Source: Streptomyces sp. SUK 48 (GTDB lineage Bacteria > Actinomycetota > Actinomycetes > Streptomycetales > Streptomycetaceae). From it: a stretch of DNA of 64,000 nucleotides. This document shows, piece after piece, positions 7,053 to 14,671 of the stretch (position 1 is its first letter; each line of letters starts with the position of its first letter). Made by a program: the position numbers and the translations under genes. Where the stretch lies: positions 3,038,001 to 3,102,000 of the forward strand of contig NZ_CP045740.1 of the NCBI RefSeq assembly GCF_009650765.1. Direction: 5' to 3'. The notes under the pieces are model-generated. The model made no database searches. It was not told the DNA's origin and worked only from the letters and a program-made list of their open reading frames with translations.

Positions 7053-8719
7053 CGGGCGGGCTCCGTGGTCGGGAGGGCCCAGGTGGGGGTGGCGGGCCAG
7101 TGGGCGGGGACGTGGGATTCGGCGGGGGCGGCGAAGGGCAGCGGCGCGCCGGACGCGTCGAGGAGGTCGCGGCGGACCGGGCAGTGCGAGACGATCTCCA
7201 GGTAAATGCCGTGAAACGCCGCGATGTTCTGCTCGACGGTGAACAGTTCCAGCGCCCGGGCCCGCGCGGCCGCCCCGAGCCGCGCACGGCGCTCGGGGTC
7301 GCGCAGCAGCGCCACACACGCGTCGGCGAGCGCTCGCGGATTGCGCGGGGGCACGACCAGTCCCGTACCGCCGATCACCTCGACCACCGCGCCGGCGTCC
7401 GTCGACACGGTCGCCCGGCCGCAGAACATGGCCTCGATCAGCCCGGTGGGGAAGCCCTCCACCACGCTGGAGAGCACGACGACGGCGCCGGAGGCGTACA
7501 CCTCGGGCAGCGTGGGCGCGTACGGGCTGCCGATCTCCTCGAAGGAGACCGGGTTGCAGCCGACCGTGTGCGCCCCCTCCGCCTCGTCCGGGAAGAGCTG
7601 CGCGGCGAGCGCCCGGCAGTGCCCGAGGTACGCCGTTGACTCGGGTCCGTCCACCGTACCGACGATGCGCAGCCGGGCCCGGGGCTCCCGCCTGCGCACC
7701 TCGGCGAAGGCGTGCAGCAGCGCGACCAGGTCCTTGGCGGGTTCGACGCACCCGACCCAGACCAGGGTGTCCGGGTCCGCCCGGTCCGGTGACTCGCCGG
7801 CCTCGGCGAAGCCGTCGGCGGCCATGCCCGGGTACACGGTGCGAATCCTGGCCCGGTCCGCACCGCACCGCTCCTGCCAGCGGCGGGCGTGCGCGTTGCC
7901 CGGGGTGAGGATCTCGGCGCGCCGGTAGGTCTCGGTGGCGAGCCGTCCGTGGAACGCGGCGAGCAGGGCGCGCACCGCGGGCGCCGCCCCGGGCCCCCGG
8001 TCCAGGTACTGGGCGCGCAGATGGACGCCGTACTCGGTGACCAGCAGCGGCACCCCGCGAAAGTGCCGGGCGAGCAGCCCGGGGAGGGCGGCGGGGCCGC
8101 CGGACGTGGCGTGGCAGAGGTCGGCCGCGCCGAGCGCGTCGTCGCCGTACCAGTCGAGGGACAGGGGGCGCAGGGCGCGTTCGAGATGGCCGGTGACGGT
8201 GAGCAGGTCGGCCACGCGCGCCTCGCGCGCCGTGCGCGGCGCACCGGGCGCCCGGCAGGCGCGCTCCAGGGTGCGGACGCCGAGGTCGGAGCGGAGCGCC
8301 GCGCCGAGTCCGCCCTCCTCACGGGCGAGTTCGGCGAGCCCGTACAGGGCGTTGGCGAAACGGTCCGCCACGGCACCGGAGGCGCTGTGGTCCGCGGCCG
8401 TACCGCCCGTGCCGCCGTCCGCCGCCGTGCATACCGCGGCGGCCAGCTCGCCGTAGTGCTCGGTGAAGCGCCGGCGCGCGCGCCGTCCGTACCCGACCGC
8501 CCCGCTCTCGCCCCCGGCCGTCCACAGCGGTGCCGTACGGACCCGGGTCACCTGGGGCGGGAGCGGGAGCAGGCCCGCTTCCTCCTGGTGCCTGCTGCGG
8601 CTGAGCGCGTAGAGGTCGAACTCGTGCTGTCCGAGCCCGCGCACCAGCCGGTCGCACCAGAGGCCGGCGTCCCCGCCCGCAAACGGATAGCCGCCTTCTG
8701 TCAGCAGTCCCGTGCGCAC
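7049..8719 (-). CDS. PelF-like family 4 glycosyltransferase (DUF3492 N-terminal domain)
   Basis: A 556-residue GT-B enzyme. The N-terminus TGLLTEGGYPFAGGDAGLW matches the start of PelF/DUF3492 proteins (LLxEGxYPxxxGG). A mid-protein DLCHATSG...LLVTEYGVHLRA segment and, in the C-terminal Rossmann domain, VWVGCVEPAKD and EVYASGAVVVLSSVVEGFPTGLIEAM follow the PelF pattern; the last contains the donor-binding E-x7-E-type region. PelF polymerises amino-sugar exopolysaccharide at the inner membrane from UDP-sugars. GTG at 8719 starts the conserved sequence; an AGGAGG lies 18 bases upstream and a G-run closer. Its stop overlaps the next gene, so it heads a 3.5-8.7 kb operon. Confidence 0.82.
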   Translation of the reverse strand: MRTGLLTEGGYPFAGGDAGLWCDRLVRGLGQHEFDLYALSRSRHQEEAGLLPLPPQVTRVRTAPLWTAGGESGAVGYGRRARRRFTEHYGELAAAVCTAADGGTGGTAADHSASGAVADRFANALYGLAELAREEGGLGAALRSDLGVRTLERACRAPGAPRTAREARVADLLTVTGHLERALRPLSLDWYGDDALGAADLCHATSGGPAALPGLLARHFRGVPLLVTEYGVHLRAQYLDRGPGAAPAVRALLAAFHGRLATETYRRAEILTPGNAHARRWQERCGADRARIRTVYPGMAADGFAEAGESPDRADPDTLVWVGCVEPAKDLVALLHAFAEVRRREPRARLRIVGTVDGPESTAYLGHCRALAAQLFPDEAEGAHTVGCNPVSFEEIGSPYAPTLPEVYASGAVVVLSSVVEGFPTGLIEAMFCGRATVSTDAGAVVEVIGGTGLVVPPRNPRALADACVALLRDPERRARLGAAARARALELFTVEQNIAAFHGIYLEIVSHCPVRRDLLDASGAPLPFAAPAESHVPAHWPATPTWALPTTEPAR

Positions 8720-8800
8720 GCGTGCACCCCCGATCTTCCTCCTGGTCGGCCGCCGTTGGTCCCGGCGGCTCACAGCGGGACGAACGTAAACGGACAAGAG

Positions 8801-8834
8801 GGTGGCGCGACGGACGGTTGTCCGTCGCGCCACC
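8801..8834. terminator. 15-bp perfect hairpin after the peptide ABC operon
   Basis: Arms 8801-8815 and 8820-8834 pair perfectly around a four-base GGTT loop. The hairpin lies 106 bases beyond the stop of the ATPase gene and upstream of the glycosyltransferase, insulating the two minus-strand operons. The rest of 8720-8939 holds only the presumed promoter of the glycosyltransferase. Confidence 0.8.
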
Positions 8835-8939
8835 AAAAGGGGTGAACGCGCGTAACTTTCTCGTGCGGAACGCGTTTTGTCGCGCTAGGCGTTCACGCGG
8901 GCACGGGACGTCACACCGGGCGCGCCGTCCGGCGCCCGG

Positions 8940-10541
8940 TCAGGCCGCCGCCGGCTCGCCGCGCGCGGCCCGGCGCCGGGCCGCCAGCTCCGGATCGAGG
9001 GCGGGTACGGCGGCCAGCAGCTGCCGGGTGTACTCCTCGCGCGGGCTGTCGTAGACCTCGTCGGCAGGGCCGTACTCGACCAGCCGGCCCCGGCGCATCA
9101 CCGCGAGCCGGTCGCTGACCTGGCGGACGACGGCGAGGTCGTGCGCGATGAAGACCAGCGCGAGGCCCAGTTCCCGCTGCAACTCGCCGAGCAGGGCGAC
9201 CACCTGGGCCTGGGTGGTGACATCGAGCGCGGAGACGGGTTCGTCGCAGACGATGACGCGCGGGTCGGCGGCCAGCGCGCGGGCGATGCCGATGCGCTGG
9301 CGCTGGCCCCCGCTGAACTCGTGCGGGTAGCGGTCGTAGTGCGCCGCTTCGAGCCCCACGCGCTCCAGGAGTTCCCTCACCCGCCCTCTGATCCGTTCCT
9401 CGGCCCCCGCGCCCTTCCCGCCCCGGGCGCGCAGCGGGTCGGCGATGGACTCGCCCACGCTGCGGCGGGGGTTGAGGGAGGAGACGGGGTCCTGGAACAC
9501 CATCTGGACGGCCGGGTTCACCCCGGTGTGCGGCTCGCCCGCGTACCGGATCCGGCCCGCGGTGGGCTCCAGGAGGCCGACCAGCATCCGGCCGAGGGTG
9601 GTCTTGCCGCTGCCGCTCTCGCCGACGACGCCGAGGGTCTCGCCCCTGCGCACGGTCAGCGAGACGTCGTCCACGGCCGCGAACGCCCGTTTGCCGCGCC
9701 CGAATTCGCGCCGCAGGCCGGTGGCCTCCAGGACCACCTCGCCGGTGGCCGGGGAGCCGGTGCGGCGGGCGTCCAGGCGCGGGACGGCGTCGAGGAGTTC
9801 GCGCGTGTACGACTTACGGGGCGCCGCGAGGACCGCCCCGGCCGGACCGTGCTCGACGGCCCGGCCGTGCCGCATGACCAGTACCTCCTCGACGCTCTCC
9901 GCGGCCACGCCCACGTCGTGGGTGACCAGCAGCAGGCCCATGCCCGTCTCGGTGCGCAGGGTGTGCAGCAGGTCGAGGATCTGGGCCTGCACGGTGACGT
10001 CGAGCGCGGTGGTGGGCTCGTCGGCGATCAGCAGTTCGGGCTCGCAGGCCAGCGCCATGGCGATGAGCGCGCGCTGGCGCATGCCGCCGCTGAACTCGTG
10101 CGGGCGCGCGCGGGCGCGCCGGGCGGCGTCCGGGATGCCCACCCGGTCCAGGACCTCGACGGCCCGCGCGCGGGCGGCGCGGCGCCCGGCACGGGTGTGC
10201 ACCCGGTACACCTCGGCGATCTGGTCGCCGATGGCGTAGTAGGGGTCGAGGGAGGACAGCGGGTCCTGGAAGACCATGGCGGCCTTGGCGCCGCGCAGCC
10301 GCCGCAGCTCGCGCTCGCCGGCCTCCTGGACATCGGTGCCGGCGACGCGCACGGTGCCGTCGACCCGGGCGCCGGTGCCGCGGTGCAGGCCCAGCAGGGC
10401 GCCCGCGACCGTGGACTTGCCGGAGCCGGACTCGCCGACCAGGGCCAGCGCGCCGCCCTCGGCCAGGCTGAAGGAGAGATGGTCGACGGCCTTCAGCGCG
10501 CCGAACCCGACGCTCAGACCGGTCACTTCCACCAGGCTCAT
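8940..10541 (-). CDS. Fused dual ATP-binding protein of a peptide/nickel-type ABC importer (DppD-DppF fusion)
   Basis: A 533-residue protein with two complete ABC ATPase domains of the OppD/OppF type in tandem. Domain 1 has Walker [10 protein letters not shown] (near 36-44), signature FSGGMRQR and Walker B LLIADEPT; domain 2 repeats them as GESGSGKTT (near 305), FSGGQRQR and VIVCDEPV. Most homologues are two separate proteins; fusions are common in actinobacteria. ATG at 10541 overlaps the stop of the upstream permease (ATGA). It powers uptake by the permeases encoded just upstream on the same strand. Confidence 0.93.
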   Translation of the reverse strand: MSLVEVTGLSVGFGALKAVDHLSFSLAEGGALALVGESGSGKSTVAGALLGLHRGTGARVDGTVRVAGTDVQEAGERELRRLRGAKAAMVFQDPLSSLDPYYAIGDQIAEVYRVHTRAGRRAARARAVEVLDRVGIPDAARRARARPHEFSGGMRQRALIAMALACEPELLIADEPTTALDVTVQAQILDLLHTLRTETGMGLLLVTHDVGVAAESVEEVLVMRHGRAVEHGPAGAVLAAPRKSYTRELLDAVPRLDARRTGSPATGEVVLEATGLRREFGRGKRAFAAVDDVSLTVRRGETLGVVGESGSGKTTLGRMLVGLLEPTAGRIRYAGEPHTGVNPAVQMVFQDPVSSLNPRRSVGESIADPLRARGGKGAGAEERIRGRVRELLERVGLEAAHYDRYPHEFSGGQRQRIGIARALAADPRVIVCDEPVSALDVTTQAQVVALLGELQRELGLALVFIAHDLAVVRQVSDRLAVMRRGRLVEYGPADEVYDSPREEYTRQLLAAVPALDPELAARRRAARGEPAAA

Positions 10542-11536
10542 GCGAGCACCACCCGTCGGTCGGCCACCGCGTACAGCACGTCCGCGACGGCGTTGGCGAG
10601 CACCACGAAGAACGCGATGACGAGGACCATGCCGACGACCACCGGCAGGTCGACGACCTTCACCGCGTGCACCAGCTCCTGGCCGATGCCGGGCAGCCCG
10701 AACAGGGTCTCGGTGAGGACGGCGCCGCCCACGGCGGAGCCGACGTTGTTGGCGTTGAGCGCGATGACCGGGGCGAACGCGCCGCGCAGCGCGTGCCGCC
10801 CGACGATGGCCCGCTCGCCGACGCCGTACGCGCGGAAGGTGCGTACGTGGTCCTCGGCGAGGGTCTCCAGCATCGCGGCGCGGGTCAGCCGGGCGAAGGT
10901 CGCGGCCTCGATCAGGGCCAGCGACAGCCAGGGCAGCAGCAGGTTCCAGGCCCACTGCTGGGGGTCGTCGGTGAAGGCGACGTACTCCGGGAAGGGCAGC
11001 AGCTGGAGTTCGCCGCAGACGACGATCATCAGCACCAAACCGATGACGAACACCGGGGTGGCGGTGCCCGCGAGGGTGATCGCGGTGAGCACCCGCTCCG
11101 AGACGCGGCCGCGCCGCCAGGCGGAGAGGATGCCGGTGCCGACACCGAGGGCGAGCCACAGCACCATGCCGCCGAGCACCAGCGAGAGGCTGACCGGCAG
11201 CTTGCCGAGGATGATGTCCAGGACCTGCTGCCCGGTCTGGTACGACTGCCCGAGGCAGGGCGCCGCGCAGTGCTCCACGGAGGTGCCGGTGGAGAAGTCC
11301 TGGCCGGCCAAAAGGCCCTGGAGGAAGTGCCAGTAGCGCACGTAGAGGGGGTCGCCGAGGTGCAGCTGTTCGGCGACCTGGTGCACCTGGGCGGGCGAGC
11401 AGCGCGGGCCGCAGGTGATCTGGGCGACGTTGCCGGGGGTGACGTAGAAGACGACGTAGACGATGACCGAGACGGCGAGCAGGGTGATGACCGCGCCCAC
11501 GGCCCGGCGCAGCAGGAATCCGCCGAAGCCGCTCAC
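10538..11536 (-). CDS. Peptide ABC transporter permease, DppB/OppB type
   Basis: A 332-residue inner-membrane permease. It has an N-terminal membrane segment (AVGAVITLLAVSVIVYVVFY), a large extracytoplasmic loop containing two Cys-rich stretches (CGPRCSP; HCAAPCLG), and the five C-terminal membrane segments of the family, with the ATPase-contacting loop around TRAAMLETLAEDHVRTFRAYGV and the conserved ALRGAFAP segment. It overlaps both neighbours by four bases (ATGA), which implies equal, coupled synthesis with its partner permease and the fused ATPase. Confidence 0.92.
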   Translation of the reverse strand: MSGFGGFLLRRAVGAVITLLAVSVIVYVVFYVTPGNVAQITCGPRCSPAQVHQVAEQLHLGDPLYVRYWHFLQGLLAGQDFSTGTSVEHCAAPCLGQSYQTGQQVLDIILGKLPVSLSLVLGGMVLWLALGVGTGILSAWRRGRVSERVLTAITLAGTATPVFVIGLVLMIVVCGELQLLPFPEYVAFTDDPQQWAWNLLLPWLSLALIEAATFARLTRAAMLETLAEDHVRTFRAYGVGERAIVGRHALRGAFAPVIALNANNVGSAVGGAVLTETLFGLPGIGQELVHAVKVVDLPVVVGMVLVIAFFVVLANAVADVLYAVADRRVVLA

Positions 11537-12618
11537 AGGGTCGCCTCCTTCTTGACCGCGTCCTCGGCCGTGCCCTTTTCCGTGCCCCTGGACGTCTCCG
11601 TGCCTTCCGTGCCCTTGGCCGTGCCCGTGCCCCTGGCCTTCTTCTTGCGGCCGGTGCCGACCCGCAGCCGGGAGGCGGCGCGCGGGTCGAGGGCGGTGCG
11701 CACGCCGTCGCCGAGCACGGTGAGGGCGAGGATGGTGACGAACAGGGCGCCGGCCGGCAGCAGCAGGTACTGCGGGGCGGCCTGGTACCAGACGTCGGCG
11801 GCGGTGAGCATCTGTCCCCAGGAGGGCGTGGGCGGCTTGACGCCGACGCCGAGGAAGGACAGGGCCGATTCCGCCGAGATGTTCGAGGGCACGAGGAGCG
11901 CGGCGTACGTGATGATGGGCGCGGCGAGGCCGGGCAGCAGCTCCCGGTGGGCGATCCGCCAGGTCCGCCAGCCGCTGAGCCGGGCGGCACAGACGTAGTC
12001 GAGGCCCTTCAGGGACAGGGCCTGCGCGCGCACGATCTTCGCGATGCCGCCCCAGCCGATCAGGCCGAGGACGAGGGTGACCAGGACGGGCCGCGGGAAG
12101 CTCGCCGGGACGACCGCGAGCAGCGCCAGCGACATGATCATCAGCGGCATGGCGACGATGATGTCCGTGATCCGGCTCAACACTTGATCAACCCATTGAT
12201 TGCCGAGGGCGGCCGCCACGCCGACGGCCACGCCGATGGTGATCTGGATGACGGTGGCGGCCAGGGCGACGCCGAGCGAGACCCGGGCGCCGTAGACCAG
12301 GCGGGCGAACAGGTCGCGGCCGGTCTGGGGTTCGACGCCCAGCCAGTGCTCCGCGCCGATGCCCCCGAGGGAGCCGACCGGCACGCCCCCGCGCGCGGAG
12401 TCGATCAGGGACGGGTGGTAGGTGAAGGGGTCCTGGCCCTCCAGGGCGGTGAGCAGCGGCGCGGCGAGCGCGACCAGGACGAGCAGCGCGACGACGGCCG
12501 CGGCGACCAGGGCGGCGCGCTGCGCCCGCAGCCGCCGCCAGAACCGGCGGGCCCCCGCGGCCGCCGGGACGGGGAGGTCCGTCCCGGCGGCCGGGGTGGC
12601 GAGGAGTGACTCGGTCAC
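11533..12618 (-). CDS. Peptide ABC transporter permease, DppC/OppC type
   Basis: A 361-residue permease. It has a short cytosolic N-terminus, a first membrane segment near residue 35 (LVAAAVVALLVLVALAAPLL), the OppC_N domain and five further membrane segments, with the ATPase-coupling loop around VRAQALSLKGLDYVCAARLSGW. The C-terminal 45 residues are a charged Lys/Thr/Gly/Glu tail with irregular GTxKGTE repeats, unusual for the family and probably a disordered cytosolic extension. It forms the heteromeric pore with the DppB-type protein encoded immediately downstream (four-base overlap). Confidence 0.92.
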   Translation of the reverse strand: MTESLLATPAAGTDLPVPAAAGARRFWRRLRAQRAALVAAAVVALLVLVALAAPLLTALEGQDPFTYHPSLIDSARGGVPVGSLGGIGAEHWLGVEPQTGRDLFARLVYGARVSLGVALAATVIQITIGVAVGVAAALGNQWVDQVLSRITDIIVAMPLMIMSLALLAVVPASFPRPVLVTLVLGLIGWGGIAKIVRAQALSLKGLDYVCAARLSGWRTWRIAHRELLPGLAAPIITYAALLVPSNISAESALSFLGVGVKPPTPSWGQMLTAADVWYQAAPQYLLLPAGALFVTILALTVLGDGVRTALDPRAASRLRVGTGRKKKARGTGTAKGTEGTETSRGTEKGTAEDAVKKEATL

Positions 12619-12622
12619 GGCG

Positions 12623-14341
12623 TCACTTCACCGCGACCTGGGAGATGTCCAGCACGCCGGTCCAGTCGCTGATGACGACATTGCGGATGTCCTTGCCGAC
12701 CAGGCGCTTGTAGACGGGGTGGAACAGCGGCACCACGACGGCCTTCTCGCCGATCTTCTTGTCCAGGGCGCCCCAGCGCTTGGCTGCCGCGTCGAGGTCG
12801 GTCAACTTGTTGATCGAGTCAATCTCGTCATTGACCGACGTGTCGTCGAGCTGGCTCGCGTTGAAGTTCGCGCCGTCCTTGACGATCTGCCGGCCGTCGA
12901 AGATCGGGGCGAGGAAGGGACCGCCGGAGGGCCAGTCGGCGCCCCAGCCGGCGAGGAAGAAGCCGGGCTCGGTCTTCACGCCGTGGACGGTGTCCCGGTA
13001 GTCGTTGTCCTCCAGGCCCTGGAGCCTGACCGTGATACCGGCCTTCTTGAGGGCGTCCTGGAGGGCGGTGGCGATCTCCGGGCTGGTCGCGAAGTCCTTG
13101 GCGTTGGAGTGCGTCAGGGTGACGGTGAGCCCGTTCTTGTAACCGGCCTGCGCCAGCAGCTTCTTGGCCTTCGCCGGGTTGCCGGACGCGCCCGCCGGGA
13201 ACGGGTCGTACGGCGTGTACCCGAAGGACTTCTGGTTCGGCAGGAAGGTCGTGGCGGGCTCGGCGAGCGCGCTGCCGCCGGCCGCGTTGACCACCGAGGA
13301 GCGGTCCACGGCGTACGCGATGGCCTCACGCACCCTGGGGTTGTCGAACGGCTTCACCTTCGGGTTGAACGCGATGTAGTTCGTGTAGCCGAAGTGGCCG
13401 GTGCCCACGCGCGCGGCCAGCTCCTTGTCGCCGGTCACCTTGGCGAGCTCGGCCGGGCCGAGGTTGGTGTCCGTGGTGACGGCGGCGGCGTCCGCGCCCT
13501 GGGAGGCGGAGAGCCGCTGGTCGATCACCGAGGAGTCGAGGCCGGAGCGGACGTCGATGGTGTCCGGGTACGCCTTGCGCTGGTCGTCGGTGGCCGCCGA
13601 CCAGTTCGGGTTGCGCCTGAGCAGCACGTGCTCGCCGTCGTTCTCGTTCTTCACGACCTCGTAGGGGCCGGACGAGACCGGGTGCTCCTCGTACTTGGTG
13701 CCGGTGTCCTTGGCCTTGGGCACGGGCGCGAACTGCGTCTGGGTGGCCAGGAACGGGAACTCGCCCTCGGGCTTGTTCAGATGGAAGACGAGGGTCCGCT
13801 CGTCCGGCGTCCCGATCGCCGACAGGCCCTTCTTGTCCTTGTACGGCCCCTGGTAGTCCGCCGCGCCGGTGAGCCAGTCGCGCAGGTAGGGGGCGCCGCC
13901 GGAGAGCTCGGGGGCGAAGGAGCGCTCGATGCCGTACTTGATGTCGGCCGAGGTGATCGGGGTGCCGTCCTCGTACTTCAGGCCCTTCTTCAGGGTGTAC
14001 GTCCACACGGTCGCGTCCTTGTTGGGACGCCCGGTGTCGGTGGCGAGGTCCGGCACGACCTTGGCGCCGGCCGCGCCGTTCGCCCGGTTGCGCGTGGTCA
14101 GGGTGCGGAAGACCAGCGAGGGGACGTTTCCGCCGCCGGAGGTGTACAGCCGCGCGGGGTCGAAATCGGTCTGCGGCTCGGCGTTCAGGACCGTGAGCGT
14201 GCCGCCCTTGTGGGGCGTCACGTCGCCACCGGAGCCCTTCGCACCGCTGTCCTTCGGACCGCAGGCGGCGGCGCCCGCGGCCACGACCAGGCTGACGGAT
14301 GCCGCTGCCACGCGGCGCGCTATGACGGACGGTTGACGCAT
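12623..14341 (-). CDS. Peptide ABC transporter substrate-binding lipoprotein (SBP_bac_5 family)
   Basis: A 572-residue extracytoplasmic binding protein. It has an Arg-rich N-region and hydrophobic core, and Cys27 in AAGAAAC is the probable lipidation site, so it is anchored outside the membrane. The mature part shows family 5 features: the N-terminal GGTLTVLNAEPQTDFDPARLY, then YEDGTPITSADIKYGIERSF, and HSNAKDFATSPEIATALQDA toward the C-terminus. It delivers oligopeptides or a similar ligand to the permeases. It is the first gene of the transporter operon; the next start is only 4 bases beyond its stop. The 5' region contains a leader peptide and hairpins (see 14410-14659). Confidence 0.93.
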   Translation of the reverse strand: MRQPSVIARRVAAASVSLVVAAGAAACGPKDSGAKGSGGDVTPHKGGTLTVLNAEPQTDFDPARLYTSGGGNVPSLVFRTLTTRNRANGAAGAKVVPDLATDTGRPNKDATVWTYTLKKGLKYEDGTPITSADIKYGIERSFAPELSGGAPYLRDWLTGAADYQGPYKDKKGLSAIGTPDERTLVFHLNKPEGEFPFLATQTQFAPVPKAKDTGTKYEEHPVSSGPYEVVKNENDGEHVLLRRNPNWSAATDDQRKAYPDTIDVRSGLDSSVIDQRLSASQGADAAAVTTDTNLGPAELAKVTGDKELAARVGTGHFGYTNYIAFNPKVKPFDNPRVREAIAYAVDRSSVVNAAGGSALAEPATTFLPNQKSFGYTPYDPFPAGASGNPAKAKKLLAQAGYKNGLTVTLTHSNAKDFATSPEIATALQDALKKAGITVRLQGLEDNDYRDTVHGVKTEPGFFLAGWGADWPSGGPFLAPIFDGRQIVKDGANFNASQLDDTSVNDEIDSINKLTDLDAAAKRWGALDKKIGEKAVVVPLFHPVYKRLVGKDIRNVVISDWTGVLDISQVAVK

Positions 14342-14409
14342 CGGAATGACGACCTCTCGGGGGAGATTCGAGGGTTTCTCGAAAAGTGAGACAAAGAGAC
14401 GAGGAGTGA

Positions 14410-14470
14410 GACGTCTCTGGACAGACGTCGGCCCCGGCGTCGGGTCGTCGAAAAATCCGTGACCGGGGCC
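14410..14470 (-). promoter_or_regulatory. Two consecutive hairpins in the leader of the peptide ABC operon (candidate attenuator)
   Basis: Reading the minus strand, a hairpin with arms GGCCCCGG (14470-14463) and CCGGGGCC (14437-14430) encloses an ATTTTT loop region and is followed at once by a second hairpin with arms GACGTCT and AGACGTC (14429-14410). Both lie between the stop of the leader peptide and the start of the binding-protein gene. The arrangement fits transcription attenuation or a pause/terminator pair; no function is proven. Confidence 0.5.
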
Positions 14471-14519
14471 ACGGAGGGGAAAAGGAAAAGGTCGCGACGC
14501 GAACGCCAGAGGGGCGGCG

Positions 14520-14615
14520 TCAGCGACAGTGGATGTCGGCCACGCAGAGCGCGGTCACGCCGATCAGCGCCAGCTCGATGGCGGCGCTGAAGGAGACGGC
14601 ATGACTAGACCACAT
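14520..14615 (-). CDS. 31-residue leader peptide upstream of the peptide ABC operon
   Basis: ATG at 14615 opens a 31-codon frame that begins MWSSHAVSFSAAIE, continues with a hydrophobic LALIGVTALCVAD stretch and ends in His-Cys-Arg before TGA. It has no ribosome-binding site but starts 8 bases after a -10 element, so translation would be leaderless. It ends 178 bases before the transporter start, with two hairpins between. The C-terminal Cys residues and the terminal HCR recall the small Cys-containing leaders that actinobacteria place before sulfur or amino-acid uptake genes. I infer a nutrient-sensing leader; it could also be a small membrane peptide with its own role. Confidence 0.6.
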   Translation of the reverse strand: MWSSHAVSFSAAIELALIGVTALCVADIHCR

Positions 14616-14622
14616 GCGCAGA

Positions 14623-14651
14623 AATATGAACGAACTCGCGGCTCATGTCAA
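14623..14651 (-). promoter_or_regulatory. Promoter of the leader peptide/peptide ABC operon
   Basis: On the minus strand TTGACA (14651-14646), a perfect -35 hexamer, is separated by exactly 17 bases from CATATT (14628-14623), a four-of-six -10. The start point would fall at or next to the A of the leader ATG at 14615, giving a leaderless transcript. Confidence 0.7.
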
Positions 14652-14659
14652 TGTGACAT
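14645..14659. promoter_or_regulatory. 15-bp palindromic operator over the -35 box
   Basis: The sequence ATGTCAATGTGACAT is a perfect inverted repeat with arms ATGTCA and TGACAT and a 3-base centre. It covers the -35 hexamer of the leader promoter, a position typical of repressor binding. No adjacent regulator gene is an obvious partner. The rest of 14342-14671 holds only the leader features described and the start-proximal region of the binding-protein gene. Confidence 0.55.
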
Positions 14660-14671
14660 AAGCGCAGGTCG

